Assembly (NCBI GenBank): GCA_944472155.2
Contig: OX235271.1
Location: 20,467,710 to 20,531,709 of the forward strand
Length of the DNA stretch: 64,000 nucleotides
From: Trichobilharzia szidati
Taxonomy: Eukaryota; Platyhelminthes; Trematoda; Strigeidida; Schistosomatidae
Direction of reading: 5' to 3'
Shown: positions 37,940 to 51,753 of the stretch, in pieces
Numbering within the stretch: position 1 is the first letter of the stretch
Layout of the letters: every line of letters starts with the position of its first letter
Program-made: the position numbers and the translations under genes
Notes under the pieces: model-generated
Databases searched by the model: none
Told to the model about the DNA's origin: nothing
What the model saw: only the letters and a program-made list of their open reading frames with translations

Positions 37940-40560
37940 GATATTCAAGATATACACCCCGTGGTTTCTGCTTCAATAACCGAAGAAGGCGCCACAACAC
38001 AACCACAATCGACTAGTAGGTGTGACGAATGAATCTCAAAATTTACTCCTTTGTGTAACACACATTTGAAAACATTTTGCCGATGCCTTATTCCAAACAG
38101 ATCATTCACAATTCGGCGTACAGTCTATGCGCCTTCAACTGTCTCTTAACGATATGACGTTTTCACCACAGGAATATTCATAGCACTTCTCACTCATCAA
38201 ACATGTCTACTTGGTTTTACATTTATGGCTGATAATTGTGCTGAAACGCTCGATATCTCATCCATCGAATCAGCTTAGCGATGTTCAAAACATGCTGCAT
38301 CTCATTACATCTTCATTATTTCGTTGTGTTCTCAACTCTGCTGAGAACAATGGGACATCATTCTCCCTTATTTTCACTATTAGAATGTGACTCATGATCG
38401 GGGCTCATATCTGGTACTCTGAATGCCCCATCTTTTCCGTTTGTGAGCTGAATAATCCTAGATGATTGTTCTGCTCAGATGAAGACTAATGATATCAATT
38501 GGGCGCTGTCTGAGTTCTGATAACGTCAATTCCACTCCAATCTGCAGGTCTGTATGTACCCCTCCACCAATGATCCTGTCATGTCATTAACTCAGGCTTG
38601 TAACGCTCAGATGAAATACACAAGAAGCTACGAGAAGCTTCCAGCTAACCAAATCAAACACGTCAACTCATAACAAGCTAACCATAACGTGGAGAGACAT
38701 AGTTCAGATTTCAGAACACAACATTCAGCAGAGAGGTGCATTTCAAGAGGTATATTGTCAAGCTGTACTGTCGTATATAGTTGTGATTTTGAGAAAACAT
38801 ATCTCGCAGTGAAATGAAAACAGTAGATTTGAACACCACTGAGACTTCTGCTACTACTAATACTAGTAGTAATGCTGTGAACTGTCATGAAAATCAGAGT
38901 TGAGTGCGAATCGATGAATCATGCAATTCAATATATCAAATAATTCCTAGATTGTATGGACCATAGAAGTGGCTGTTAAATTATGAGGCTTCGAAATGGG
39001 AACCGCTGGACAATAAGAAACATAAAAGTTCATTGGAGGATATTCTCTAGTCTAAAAGTAGCTTCAACCTACCGTCGTTCTTTGCATGTTGTAATTCCTT
39101 TCGCCAACGACTACAAATATCTCAATCTTAAAAATAATAAAAGTTGAGGTTGAAGACTTCGATCAGTTTTCTTCTAAGTATGAGGTTGAATAACTCGAAT
39201 AGGTGCATAATCAAATCGCTTTTATGTGAAGATCACAGAAATAACATAATATATATAAAGTAGTGGTTCACCATGACAACAATAACAACAACAACTTCGT
39301 CTATGTAACTGTTTTTACTAATCAAGATGCAACAACCCTCAGTCAATGCCTGAAAGCACTGTTTAGACCACGATGAGGATACAGTGCATTTGCACTACGC
39401 CTTCATATTGTACCACAGTTAGATGTGTATACTAATGCTGTGATTACGGCTCTCACCATTCATTACCTACATTTAATTGTACATCAGTATAAGCTTCACA
39501 CACACCAAGTGTAAGTGAGTGAGGACAACATATATTCTGATAGAGCCACTTACAATGAAATTATGTGTGTATAATTAATTATATTTTGCTTAAGTGATAA
39601 ACAACATATGATGCACTCTTTCTCTCCACAAACCTATTCAGAATAATTTGGACTGAAAGAGATGAACCTCAGTGCACACTGTTCTCATGATTAAGGGTAC
39701 TTCTCTCCGTCGATGTGTTTAATTTATTTTATGTTTAAGGTCACGTAATTTGCCAAGAATGGATTATACCATGGTGTGTGTATTACTACTACTACTACTA
39801 CTACTACTACAGATTAAGTAGTATAGAAAATAATCACACTTGTAAATGATAAGTAATTCCAGCACATCCGTCCATCACACACTTCGTTGTGGTGCACAGT
39901 AAGTAGTGCATTGATCGTGAAATCAACTGCAATATGGGCTTCCATTGCATACTGTAATCGTACATTAAGTGGAAATGAATTTATATCTTCATTTTCCAAA
40001 TAAATTCAACAAGCATGTTCTGTCATTCAGCAGAATGAGATTCAGGAAATTTCGGTGCACAGAACCTACTTAATCAAGATAGTCAGGCAGTACAAGAATT
40101 ATCTAGACAATAGGGAATCCGAGATTTTAGGTGCAAAGATTGATTTGATCGTTTGAATTTTTACAGATATGAAAAGAAGACAGTGACAGAGGAGTCGAAT
40201 TAACATTCCAATTAACATATAGACCACATAAGAGAATCTATGTCACTGGATAAAGATTATATTGGTAGCAGTGAGTGAAAGGATACAGACACTGAGGACG
40301 AAAAGAAGAGAATTTGAAGGAATGACGAGGAATTGATTGGCATCCTGACGACTGCAGTAAACGTGAATAACATGAAAATCCATAGTTGGCGGCTATCTTA
40401 ATAAGACTTGGATGATGTTAGCAAATGTTAGCATGTCTACAAAACTCTGAATCTATTAATCTATCCTTGAGGATTGTATGAGTTGAATAAACACTGAATT
40501 CTATCACATGTCGAATGATCGCACAAATAAGGAACTCCGATTCAATTTGCAAAAGACATG
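37940..40560 (+). repeat. Arm b of a second inverted duplication
   Basis: Matches the reverse complement of 45545-48310 over about 2.6 kb with scattered differences. Shared marks include ccgaagaaggcgccacaac, the ctactactaatactagtag run and the tac/gta trinucleotide repeat. No conserved reading frame: the ORFs in the two arms are not maintained equally and show no known domain. Confidence 0.85.
39784..39812. repeat. (TAC)n microsatellite in arm b
   Basis: About nine units. The matching site in arm b' (about 46281-46293) has only about five. Confidence 0.85.
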
Positions 40561-40579
40561 CTGTCGCGTCTGCCTACTT

Positions 40580-41845
40580 CTACGTGCAATAATACTCATA
40601 CAGAAATGTTATACTACTTACTAATACGCAGTAATATGAATGCCAACACTCCCTGTTATTTCACAACCCTATCAGAATAAATGCTCATTTCAGTGGAATT
40701 GAATCTCATTTGATTCCACGGATAAAACAATTATTTCTATGTTACAGTCATACTCTACAACATCGCCTTGGTCTATTCTTCACATGATGAATCGATTTCG
40801 GTATCTCGACATTCTATTGTGTTGCTATTATTATTATTATTGTTCCTTTGTGTTACAAGTGGAACATAGGGCTTCAACAACTCATTTCCACTTTGTTCTA
40901 TTTTTCTCAGCCCTACTTACCTGACCACATGATTTTCAATATTCTCTCATCCTCTCCTCACACCATCTCCTCTATGTCATAACATTCTGAGGTCTCTTTA
41001 TTCACTGCGGCCTCTCTGTTCCACTTCAGTTTTCAATGTGTCGTGGAATTGTCTATTGACTTCCTTCGCACTCTTCTTCACTTCTTTACATTGTGCAACG
41101 TACACTGAACTCAGCTTCTCCTTCTGTTTTCCACCTTTGCATTTAGTCATCTTCCCTTTCACCATCTTCCCTCTTCTATCAGCTCACATGTGTCCGTTGG
41201 GATGAATTCCCCATCCTGCGATCAGTTTCAGCATAAAACGGTTGTTTTTACAACATCACCATCAGAGAGTTCCAGTGTTTTTCCACGGAGGTTTACACAT
41301 TGGTTCCACATTATGGCTCAGATTTTTGTCTGATATTTGCAGTTAATTTACCGCCTGTAGGTTTTCCCCTCAGTAACTTTCCTTCCACTTGAATTGAATC
41401 TTGCTCCCATAAGTCTGGATGAAACTGGTTCCCATTGCCTGAAGTTTCGGCTGCTACTGCTGACATCATGATAGCCACTGTCTGACTCAGTATGCTCATG
41501 GTTGTGGTGTTGGTGACCGGAGTAGATTATTGACACACCAGTTGACAATTTCTATAGTGCACATCCATTGCACCTGCTCTCGCAGATATCCAGCATTTCT
41601 ATGCCATATCTTCGCATTTCTTTGGCTACGTGGGCAGCCTAACCAGCCGGCTTCGTACGTTGTGTGAACATTCCACGTCCCCATTCTTACTCTTGCTTTC
41701 ATCGATAGACGACACATCTGATGTGTGACTGGCCTCTCGAAAGCTTCCACTAGCTGGCTGTGTCATTTCGCCTCTCCGATTCCTGCGAACAATAAGACCA
41801 TTTTTCCTGTCATTTATTTGCATTTTCAATATAAATTTTTTGTGT
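40580..41845 (-). repeat. Arm a' of the inverted duplication
   Basis: Reverse complement of 35040-36340. It starts only about 20 bases after arm b ends. Confidence 0.85.
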
Positions 41846-41915
41846 TGAATTTTATGTAGACGTTTGACTGACTTTGTGAAGTAGGGTGGCCAGCCTCATG
41901 CCGAACCCTTGCTCT
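40840..41915 (-). mobile_element. RTE-type LINE with internal deletion (in arm a'), with 5' UTR
   Basis: Same structure as 35110-36090. On this side the element can be followed further 5', to gggttcggcatgaggctggc at about 41910-41890. That is probably the RTE 5' UTR, and a related string lies in the SINE at 56605. Confidence 0.7.
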
Positions 41916-43655
41916 TTGTTCTGGCTTGAGAGTAGCTATAGAAGTCAAGAGTTAGTGAATTAGGTGAGGTCCAACTTTCATTTGAGACTAAAATCATAAT
42001 CACCATGCAAATTAATTAGAAAATATAAACATTAGATCATGTGAAATAATAGAAAGACGACTGCATCAAAGAATATTTCCATTGCGTTGAAGTCATGAAC
42101 TAGGATATACATTCGTCTTTTCATACTGAATGGGTGCGCCAGTTCGAGAACTTTTTCAGGTGAAGAGGCAAATTATTTAAATTTCAGATAGAGATTCAAC
42201 TGTAATCATAAACATGAAGGTCGTACAAAAATATTCGAATTATAGCTGCTGTCTTTTCGTTCAATCAGGAATCAAGCATATTCAAAGCAAAGTTGACATG
42301 ATGTTGGGATAACAGAGCAGAGAGGTACAACTGGGAAATCAATCAACGTAATATTATCAGAAATAAATGGTAATATTAAATAAGAAACGTAATGGGGTAA
42401 TAAGTATTGAGGGAGTTCATTTTATATAATCATCATTTTAAAAAGTATAGCTGGACGTATTTTTTCGAGTACATGTATATATATATGTATATATATCATG
42501 GACTTGAACATTTTGATTGCAAGTGCCCCAGCTATGCTGAGTTGTCTTGATCTCACTGCCTTTGAGAAGTTTGGTAGAATCTAATATTTGACATGGAAGG
42601 AATCTTCAATTGGATTTAGATTTTCAGGGCACACCAGATGTTCTGTTACCAAAATATATAAATTTTCGCCTTCTTCCTGCGCTAGCCATCGTGCCTTGTG
42701 TTTCCGAGAGTGTTTCACAATTGGACGCTCATACAGCCCCTGAGCAGTAGGTGAAGTGGCACTTGCATTTTGCACTTGTCTTGTTCCACTCACTCTCTTT
42801 CTCTGTCTCTATCTCTCTAGATCTATGTTAATTCTAAGCCATTTTTTCGTGATTTAGATTACCACTTCCTCTTGTCATCACCGACTATTTTATTGACAAA
42901 TATCTACCTTTTAATTTGATTAGAGAGTGTGGGGTATAATAGAACCGCCAAAAGCTTAGAAACTTTACCAGTTTCAGGTTGCATAATCTCACTCTTTCTT
43001 TTTACATAAATTTATATCAGTAATAAGTTCTGGATTCTGCATCGTTAGTTTTGGACGAATGAATATTGAATTTGTATTCGCCGTTCTTGATTTCTATGAT
43101 AAATTCTACGCAGGATATCTTCTAGACAAATGGTGCTGTTGAGTGCTTCTCTCATCTGACACTTGTAGTCAGAAAGGACTAGCAGAAAAGCTCATGTTAC
43201 GCTTATCCAAACACTATCAGCAGGTGTTTACACGTGGCCACCAATTTCTCCGTTTCAAAAAGGGTGGAGAAGTGAGCAAGAACGTCTGTTTTGGCTGGGG
43301 AGAAGCGATGACATACAAAACAGGAAAGGAGATAGAGGTGGCTATGTGAATTTCCAAGTCTCACGACAGCTGTATGTTTTTCGTATCAAAGCTGTATTGA
43401 GAAGTGTCAATCAACCCACTTGGTGAATGGCATAACTCGAGGCTCATAAACTTATGGGAAAAGTTGTGACATCTGATTGGATCAACTTGTTCACAGCTGG
43501 GTCGTTCGAAGAATAGTATGACGCTTCTCTCTCTGGAGTTGTGATTTTTAATTACTCAAAATCCGCTATCGACTCCTGACGAAATATTCACTTACATTTA
43601 TGGTTTCGTTTGAGATTCTCAATTAAAAGTGAGAAATAACACAGAAAACTATTGG
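41916..43655. other. Non-coding stretch
   Basis: A (TA)n-like run lies at 42475-42496. ORFs at 42581-42793 (minus) and 43143-43349 (plus) have no similarity that I can name. Confidence 0.4.
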
Positions 43656-43659
43656 AACT

Positions 43660-43760
43660 ATGCATGGAGGTCACAGATTTGCAAACATGAATACTGGAAT
43701 GATTTCCAAAACGTCTTCGACAAGTAGCATATAGGCTACTCTTTCATGGTTTGAAAAGAT
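43660..43760 (-). repeat. Short inverted match to 34591-34695
   Basis: See the partner at 34591. Confidence 0.6.
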
Positions 43761-43989
43761 GCAGTGAATTTAAAGAAGCATAAGAGCATTTCCGATGGAT
43801 AGGTTGAGATATGAGCATTCCAGTGATATGTCATTTTCAGTTTTAGTATTTCAATGCTCACAAACGCTTTCAAAGGAAGTTGAAGAAGTTTCAAGGTTCA
43901 CATTGTATTTAGAGAACGCGTACTGCAGGAAACCTAAAAGATTCAGTGGCTACAAGTATTTAACGAATGCTTGCAAGCAATAAAATCCA

Positions 43990-44690
43990 CTCTAGAAACG
44001 GAAAACGAGTCCGAAGTAGGCTTTATTGATGTGGAATAAACAAGACGGTCCTACGGAAACTAAAGAAGGTTATCTCATAGGAGACCAACCTTAAAAATGT
44101 CAATTAACAAGATTCTGCAGTTGGGTGGCTGTAGAACGAAAACGAAGTCTAATTAAATGCCTTGCCACTCGGGTCCCACGGATCTGTAGTGCTGAAACAA
44201 ACCACCATCCACAAGAGATATCTCAGAGATTCATGGACAAGAATATCAGACCAATAGTTCAGACGGACGAAACATTACTTGTTCCGGAAAACAAACTTCC
44301 CATGAACCAGGATTCCAAAGGAGACTTGGCTTGCGATATACTTAAGAGGAGAATTTCATGGTTTTATTTATTTTTTTTATTATTTTGATTTACTGCTTGA
44401 TTCCACACCGTATTTTCAGTACAAGTATGGAACTTTCATCATGGATATCGGTAGCCCAAATTCAGGCCGACCATAGATATCGGGTATGTTTGAGAACATT
44501 CCTAGCAGCAACTCTACAAGTAGTCCTCACCTATCGTCCATTGGTATGCAAAAGTCTTAAGGGCAAAATCTCACATCTGACCACTTCTGTGTATATATCA
44601 GTTCATCTGTTGCTGCACAACCAGGTATACTGGTCGTTCGACACATATCCTGTCCAAAAGGATTCGAGAACACTTTCGACTTATTTTTTC
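43990..44690 (+). pseudogene. Penelope-like element remnant interrupted by a SINE
   Basis: Plus strand: KRSLIKCLATRVPRICSAET (44134-44193) is the block after the RT palm. After a SINE insertion at 44375-44488 come RTFLAATLQVVLTYRPLVCK and, in a shifted frame, CIYQFICCCTTRYTGRSTH then LSKRIREH, the GIY-YIG endonuclease start. Frame breaks make it dead. Confidence 0.65.
44375..44488 (-). mobile_element. tRNA-derived SINE (family 1), 5'-truncated
   Basis: On the minus strand it matches the body and tail of the SINE at 27827-28011 (gatatctatggtcggcctg to ggtgtggaatcaagcagtaa and an A-rich end) but lacks the tRNA-like head. Confidence 0.7.
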
Positions 44691-45544
44691 TTTTATTCTT
44701 TTTCATTTGTCGTAGGAGTAGTAGAATTTTCCAGATGTCCGGGTGAATGGGTGTTGAATCATAACTATTCCACGTGTTCGCAGTTGATTCGATATACAAA
44801 ACCTCCCTTCACTTTGCCGTCACATTAGTTTCAAAACTGTCATCTTATTCCATCCATCCTATTGTATGGTTGTGTGTAATTGCATGTACTGCTATAGCTG
44901 AACCATTGTTCATATTGCTTACCCTGTTATGGAAGTCAAGCGATCTAGATTTTACAAGGGTTTTGTGCTTCGCTAGTCAGACTGACTCTGTTCTACTACT
45001 CTGACCTATGTATTTGACCTAACAATCATTGCAGGTAGGATATTGGGTAAAGTATATTGTTTTCTTTAACTGGCTTCACAGGATCCCTTGGACCACGATG
45101 CTTGTTTCTTATCGAGTTTTTGCGTTTGAATGTCACTTTCACTACTGCCTTGTTTAGAATTCTGCATGAGGTTTCCTATGTCTCATTATTGACAGTCCCT
45201 ATTGATGACTCGGTGCGAAGTAATAATCTTCAGAATTATCAATGCGCTATCATACAGATTCTATGTCAGACGGCCTCATCGCCTTTCGACTAGTTCCTGC
45301 CCACAAAGATCACATAATGAAGATTTCTGCCCCTTTTCTAACTCCCACACATTCACCCTCCTAGGCTGCACTTTACATTGCGTAACACGCTTTTCGAAGT
45401 AACATTTACCGGCATCTGATAAGCTTCATGATTTCTTAGTTCAAAATAACCACTAATGTGCAGCTCATGAAAGTGAAACCTCGAAGAGAAACTTTTCTCC
45501 ACTGTTTATGTCTGATGATTATGTTCTCAAAAGACTGAAGCACA
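44691..45544. other. Non-coding stretch
   Basis: Several plus-strand ORFs of 60-80 codons; none has a domain that I can name. Confidence 0.35.
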
Positions 45545-48310
45545 TTGAATCGGAGTTCCTTATTTGTGCGATCAGTCGACATGTGATAGAATTGAGTGTT
45601 TATTCAACTCATACAATCCTCAAGGATAGATTAATAGATTTGCAGTTTTGTAGACATGCTAACATTTGCTAACATAATCCAAGTCTTATTAAGATAGCCG
45701 CCACCTATGGATTTTGATGTTATTCACGTTTACTGCAGTCGTCAGGATGCCAATCAATTCCTCGTCATTCCTTCAAATTCTCTTCTTTTCGTCCTCAGAG
45801 TCTGTATCCTCTCACTCACTGCTACCAATATAATCTTTATCGTGTGACATAGAATCTCTTTTGTGGTCCATATGTTAATTGGAATGTTAATTGGACTCCT
45901 CTGTCACTGTCTTCTTTTCATATCTGTAAAAATTCAAACGATCAAATCAATCTTTGCACCTAAAATCTCGGATTCCCTATTGTCTAGATAATTCTTGTAC
46001 TGCCTGACTATCTTGATTAACTAGGTTCTGTGCACCGAAATATCCTGAATCTCATTCTGCTGAATGACAGAACATGCTTGTTGAATTTATTTGGAAAATG
46101 AAGAGTTAATTGATTTCCACCTAATGTACGATTACAGTATGCAATGGAAGCCCATATTGCAGTTGATTTCACGATCAATACACTACTTACTGTGCACCAC
46201 AACGAAGTGTGTGATGGAGGGATGTCCTGGAATTACTTATCATTTACAAGTGTGATTATTTTCTATACTACTTAATCTGTAGTAGTAGTAGTAATACACA
46301 CACCATGGTATAATCCATTCTTGGCAAATTACGTGACCTTAAACATAAAATAAATTGTACACATCGACGGAGAGAAGTACCCTTAATCATGAGAACAATG
46401 TGCACTGAGGTTCATCTCTTTCAGTCCAAATTATTCTGGATAGGTTTGTGGAGGGAAAGAGTACATCATATGTTGTTTATCACTGAAGCAAAATATAATG
46501 AATTATACACACATAATTTCATTGTAAGTGGCTCTATCAGAATATATGTTGTCCTCACTCACTTACACTTGGTGTGTGTGAAGCTTGTACTCATGTACAA
46601 TTGAATGTAGGTAATGAATGGTGAGAGCCGTAATCACAGCATTAGTATACACATCTAACTGTGGCACAATATGAAGGCGTAGTGCAAATGCAGTGTATCT
46701 TCATCGAGGTCTCAACAGTGCTTTTAGACATTGACTGAGGGTTGTTGCATCTTGATTAGTAAGAACAGTTACATAGACGAAGTTGTTGTTGTTGTTGCTG
46801 TCATGGTGAACCAATACTTTATATATATTATGTTATTTCTGTGATCTTCACATAAAAGCGATTTGATTATGCACCTATTCGAGTTATTCAACCTCATACT
46901 TAGAAGAAGACTGATCGAAGTCTTCATCTCAACTTTTATTATCTTTAAGATTGAGATATTTATAGTCGTTGGCGAAAGGAACTACAACATGCAAAGAACG
47001 ACGGTAGGTTGAAGCTACTTTTAGACTAGAGAATATCCTCCAATGAACTTTTATGCTTCTTATTGTCCAACAGTTCCCATTTCGACGGAATTCTAGGGCC
47101 ATCACAATTAGTGAATTGTGATTATAATCAGTGGTGACGGCTATGCGATAAAACATGTTATTTAATCTATGAAATTATTCTTACAGTGTTCAGATCTCGG
47201 CGGTGTTTGTAATCCTCGGTTCACTTGCCATTGTATAACGAGTCACTGTAACCGTCGAATCCTCATAATTTTACATCCACTTCTATGGTCCATACAATCT
47301 AGGAATGATTTTGTATATTGAATGATTTGATTTATCGATTCGCACTCAACTTTGATTATCATGACAATTCACAGCATTACTACTAGTATTAGTAGTAGCA
47401 GAAGTCTCAGTGTTGTTCAAATCTACTGTTTTCATTTCACTGCGAGATATGTTTTCTCAAAATCACAACTATATACGACAGTACAGCTTGACAATATACC
47501 TCTTGAAATGCGCCTCTCTGCTGAATGTTGTGTTCTGAAATCTGAAATATGTCTCTCCATGTTATGGTTAGCTTGTTATGAGTTGACGTGTTTGATTTGG
47601 TTACCTGGAAGCTTCTCGTAGCTTCTTGTGTATTTCATCTGAGCGTTACAAGCCTGAGTTAATGACATGACAGGATCATTGGTAGAGGGGTACATACAGA
47701 CCTGCAGATTGGAGTGGAATTGACAACATAAGAACTCAGACAGCGCCCAACTGATATCATTAGTCTTCATCTGAGCAGAACAATCATCTAGGATTATTCA
47801 ACCCACAAACGGAGGTGATGAGGCATTCAGAGTACCAGATATGAGGCCCGATCATGAGTCACATTCTAATAGTGAAAATAAGGGAGAATGATGTCCCATT
47901 GTTCTCAGCAGAGTTGAGAACACAACGAAATAATGAAGATGTAATGAGATGCAGCATGTTTTGAACATCGCTAAGCTGATTCGATGGATGAGATATCAAG
48001 CGTTTCAGCACAAACATCAGCCATAAATGTAAAACCAAGTAGACATGTTTGATGAGTGGGAAGTGCTATGAATGTTGCTGTGGTGAAAAAGTCATATCGT
48101 TAAGAGACAGTTGAAGGCGCACAGACTGTTCGCCGAGTTGTGAATGATCTGTTTGGAATAAAGCATCGGCAAAATGTTTTCAAGTGTGTGTTACGCAAAG
48201 GAGTAAAATTTGAGATTCATTCGTCACACCTACTAGTGGACTGTGGTTGTGTTGTGGCGCCTTCTTCGGTGTTTGAAGCAGAAACTACGGGGTGTATCAC
48301 TTATATTTCA
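45545..48310 (-). repeat. Arm b' of the second inverted duplication
   Basis: Reverse complement of 37940-40560. It is slightly longer because of small insertions, for example near 47080-47240. Confidence 0.85.
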
Positions 48311-48660
48311 CTCACTTTGCGAATAGTTGGCGGCCTGCTTAAATGTTGTGCTACCAAAATTTCCATCCAAAATATATTGCGTCTATTTGCTCGGATATAT
48401 TTTATTTTAATCATTCAGTTATGTGTCCTTATCTTGTTGTTTACTCTCGCGGTTATTTAAAACGTTCACAACCGGCTGTTTTACTAGTTTCTGACAAACT
48501 TAAGAAAAAGCCTCAAGGTGGAATGAAGTAAGCTTTAAAGCCTACTCCAATGCATTTGATGACTGTTCCTGTGGTTATGAGCACAAATTGCAGATCTCTA
48601 CCAAACAAGATTAATCACTTGTATTCTTTATTACAGTTTACAGTTTGCAATTTATTTAGG
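48311..48660. other. Non-coding stretch
   Basis: Nothing recognised. Confidence 0.35.
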
Positions 48661-48681
48661 ATAGTAGGCTATATGCCTGTG

Positions 48682-49190
48682 TTAATCCTTTCGATTTGTT
48701 ACACACAGGATGTCTAATCTCGCCTTGAATGAATCAACGGATGGCGCTGATACGACGTGTTCCGGTAGGGAGTTCCAATGGTTCACAATTAGATGCGAAA
48801 AGCGGATCTCCAGACGCAGACGATTCGACCGTTGTTTTTGAACCTTGAGGTGATGTCCTCGCAATTGGTTGGTGCTAGAAGGAAGAAATAAATTAGATAA
48901 ATTTGCTCCAAAATCATTTCTTAGGATACGGTGTGCTAGTATTAGGTCACCCCTAAGTCGTCTGTACGACAGTGGAAATAAACTCAGTCGACTTAACCTC
49001 TCCTCATATGAGAGGGTTGGTTTGCGCTTCACGTCACGCAGCAGTTTTTCACATGGTCTACCTAAACGTGAAATTCTGTTTGAAAAACCCTTGATAAAGA
49101 GAGAATTTCATTTAATAAACTATGTTGAAAATGTTGAACAATGTATAAACGATGTACAAAATAAAGCTATTTTACTAACTGTTATTATTA
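48682..49190 (-). mobile_element. CR1/jockey-type LINE, 3' end of the RT ORF (5'-truncated)
   Basis: Minus strand: RLGRPCEKLLRDVKRKP, YEERLSRLSLFPLSYRRLRG, DLILAHRILRNDFG, LRGHHLKVQKQRSNRLRLEI, RFSHLIVNHWNSLPEHVV and SAPSVDSFKARLD, then a stop. This is the standard C-terminal block of CR1/jockey-type LINE ORF2. About 116 codons are open, so the copy is relatively young. The 5' end is lost near 49190. Confidence 0.85.
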
Positions 49191-49329
49191 TTATTTCGAA
49201 TGATGCAGAAATGCTCATTCTATGGACAGGTAACTTTGTGCTCTCAAAAATCCATCTTCAAGTAATTTCTATTAAATGCACTTTCATTGCACTGAGTACA
49301 GTTTCTCCAAACCAGTAACTGGATATCAT

Positions 49330-49510
49330 TGGGATGCTCGTTAATGACTGGCCCTATTCAGGTAGGTGGTTACCTGGGTTCTAGTGGGAAATTGTGAGCA
49401 TCAGGGAGCAGCAGGTTAGGTGTGAGGACAAATACTCGCCGAAGACATTGGCTAGCGGTCACGCTATATCGTGAACTGGCAGAAGTGAGAATTAATGGAA
49501 TGGCATGGAA
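49330..49510 (+). repeat. Repeat related to 3400-3500
   Basis: gacattggctagcggtcacg and gaactggcagaagtgagaat match the left part of the hammerhead-type SINE at 3365-3735. Confidence 0.55.
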
Positions 49511-50888
49511 GTGAAGGCCGTGTTTGGTGAATTGATTTATCAGAAACGCATAATTCTCAAATTTTCATCGTACCACAATGTTTATTGGTCCCAGTGCACA
49601 CCTTCGTGTCAAACACACTCACCTCAACGTTTGCCGACCTAAGTGTCATTCAGCAAATGAACCTGCTTCTTCTCAGGGTTATTGATGACTATCGTAACCA
49701 AACGAAGGCATTTACTGACTGACTCATCTCAGCATTTATTTCCATATACGTGAATGTCAGTTGTATATCTGGGTGAATCGAGTCGAAACTAGTCACTTCT
49801 TCGTGTATAATGCTGGATGTCCATCCAGCACGACTTTTACTTTATCACTTTCATTCAGTAGGCATGCGGAGATTGACGTTTAAGAACCTAGAATCAAGGA
49901 GGAAACTTTGAAATATGACTTACTTTATTCAACCACAGCGTCCAGTTACTTCTAATCTAAAATATTTTACACGCACGAGGACAATAACTTTCTTTGTTCT
50001 GTTGTGCATAAATCTATTTTGGCATCATAGTTAGACATACCATTAATCTATTTTTTTTTCTTACCTCAACATATGGTCTGGAATTCAAAGATAAACAAGG
50101 CTTAAGCTTCTCAGCTTAATTGGCCTTTATGACTGTGTATGGAAATCTAAATCTTTTCCATGCCTTCATATCCTGTAACCATTGCATTCGCAGTTGATAA
50201 TGTTCATTGAAGGAAGGCATCGCTGGAAATACCAGTTAGAATTTATGTTTTACGTCTTAGCGATGATCTAATGCCGAATAATAAACCCAAGCTTTCTGAA
50301 GTCTCAGAATGATTTTGTTGATTCACTTTAGTTTCAAAAATCACCGTAATTCAGATGTACTGCGTTTGAGCGTGATTAGACGTTTTGAAGTAGTAATAAA
50401 TATTTGTCTCTCATCGGCCTGTCGCCTTGGTTTGCCGAACACGATGGATTCATTACCAGGCATTAGTGAGATGATACTACATCACCTGCCGATTTGCTGT
50501 AACCTGCATCAATGAGTCAACACAAGTCTTTTCCTAAAATGTGTAATGAAATATTTATCGGAAGCTTAAGTGAAGAAACCGTCAGAACCAGAAACTTGGT
50601 CTCAGGAGGGGATTCAACCGAATTAACTGACCAATTAGAGAGATCTATGCGTGATTTTAGTGATGAATGACAATAAGCGAAGTTATTCAGTCGTATTTCT
50701 GTCAACTTTCAATTATGCATAAATTGTGCAGCCCATTAAATATGCGTGATAATATATATTCAGGCATTTACGAAGAGACCTGACACCTGTGTAAAAGAAA
50801 AGAATCTTGTTTAACCGTAGCTGTCAGTATTTCAAATTTCAGACCTTATTATTTTATTCACCCTCTAAATCATTTGAGAAATTGATAT
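49511..50888. other. Non-coding stretch
   Basis: No coding or repeat signal recognised. Confidence 0.4.
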
Positions 50889-50897
50889 GTTGCTAAT

Positions 50898-51745
50898 TAT
50901 TATTATTGTTGTTCCCTTGGGTTCCTAGTGGAACATAGGGCTTCAACTGCACGCCTCCACTTGCTTCTGTCTTCTGCTGTACTTTTCACTTGCATCCATG
51001 TTAATCCATACTGTTTCGACTCCTCTTCACACGATCTCCTCCATGTCACCATAGGACGTCCCACTCGCCGCTTCATTTTCGGGTTCCACTCGACCACTGG
51101 CCTGACGCACGATGTCACCCAGCGGCCTCCTCAGCGGGTGTACAATCCATCTCCACTTTCTCCTGCATATTTGTTGAGCGATTGGTTCTTGTTTTGTTTG
51201 TTCCCATAGTTTCTTGTTGGTGATTCTTTCCGGCCAACTAATCTTGAGTATAGAACGAATACAGTTGTTGATAAAGGTCTGAAACCTGTTGGAAATATTA
51301 TTTGTGACCCTCCAAGTTTCTGATCCGTATAGAAGAAGTGACTTGACGTTTGTATTGAAAATCCGAATTTTGTTGTTGATGTAGGCTGAGTGACGAAGAT
51401 CTCCGGATTGGTTTCAGGTTGATGAATATGTTTCTCGCCTTCCCGATTCTCGATTTGACATCTTCTTCCGTTCCTCCTGTGGTTGAGACAATGCTCCCTA
51501 GATAAGTGAAAGAAGTAACCTCTTTCAAATCCTTCCCGTTGATGGTGATTGGCACTGGATGTTGCTGCTGTCGTTGTAATTGGTTGGTTGGTTATTTTCA
51601 TAACCTCCGTCTTGTTTATGCTTACCTGGAGTCCTGTCTTTGCTGCTTCTTCGACCAGTTTGTCGGTTTTCGCTTGTAAGTCTTCGATTTTGTGTGACAT
51701 CAAACACAAATCATCTGCGAAATCCAGGTCTTCTAGGTTCTTCGC
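50898..51745 (-). mobile_element. RTE-type LINE, 5'-truncated copy D
   Basis: Flanked by GTTGCTAA on both sides (50890-50897 and 51746-51753), a probable 8-bp target-site duplication. It holds the RT catalytic motif (intact FADD at about 51710) and the C-terminal domain with several frameshifts, and ends in the RTE 3' segment with an (ATA)n tail. Confidence 0.85.
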
Positions 51746-51753
51746 GTTGCTAA

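Noticed and set aside
38628..38888. 86-codon ORF with a counterpart at 47352-47621
   Set aside because: The similarity is explained by the inverted duplication of the DNA; there is no domain, no splice context and no further support for coding.
44358..44828. 156-codon plus-strand ORF
   Set aside because: It joins a reversed SINE tail with a Penelope remnant in mixed frames.
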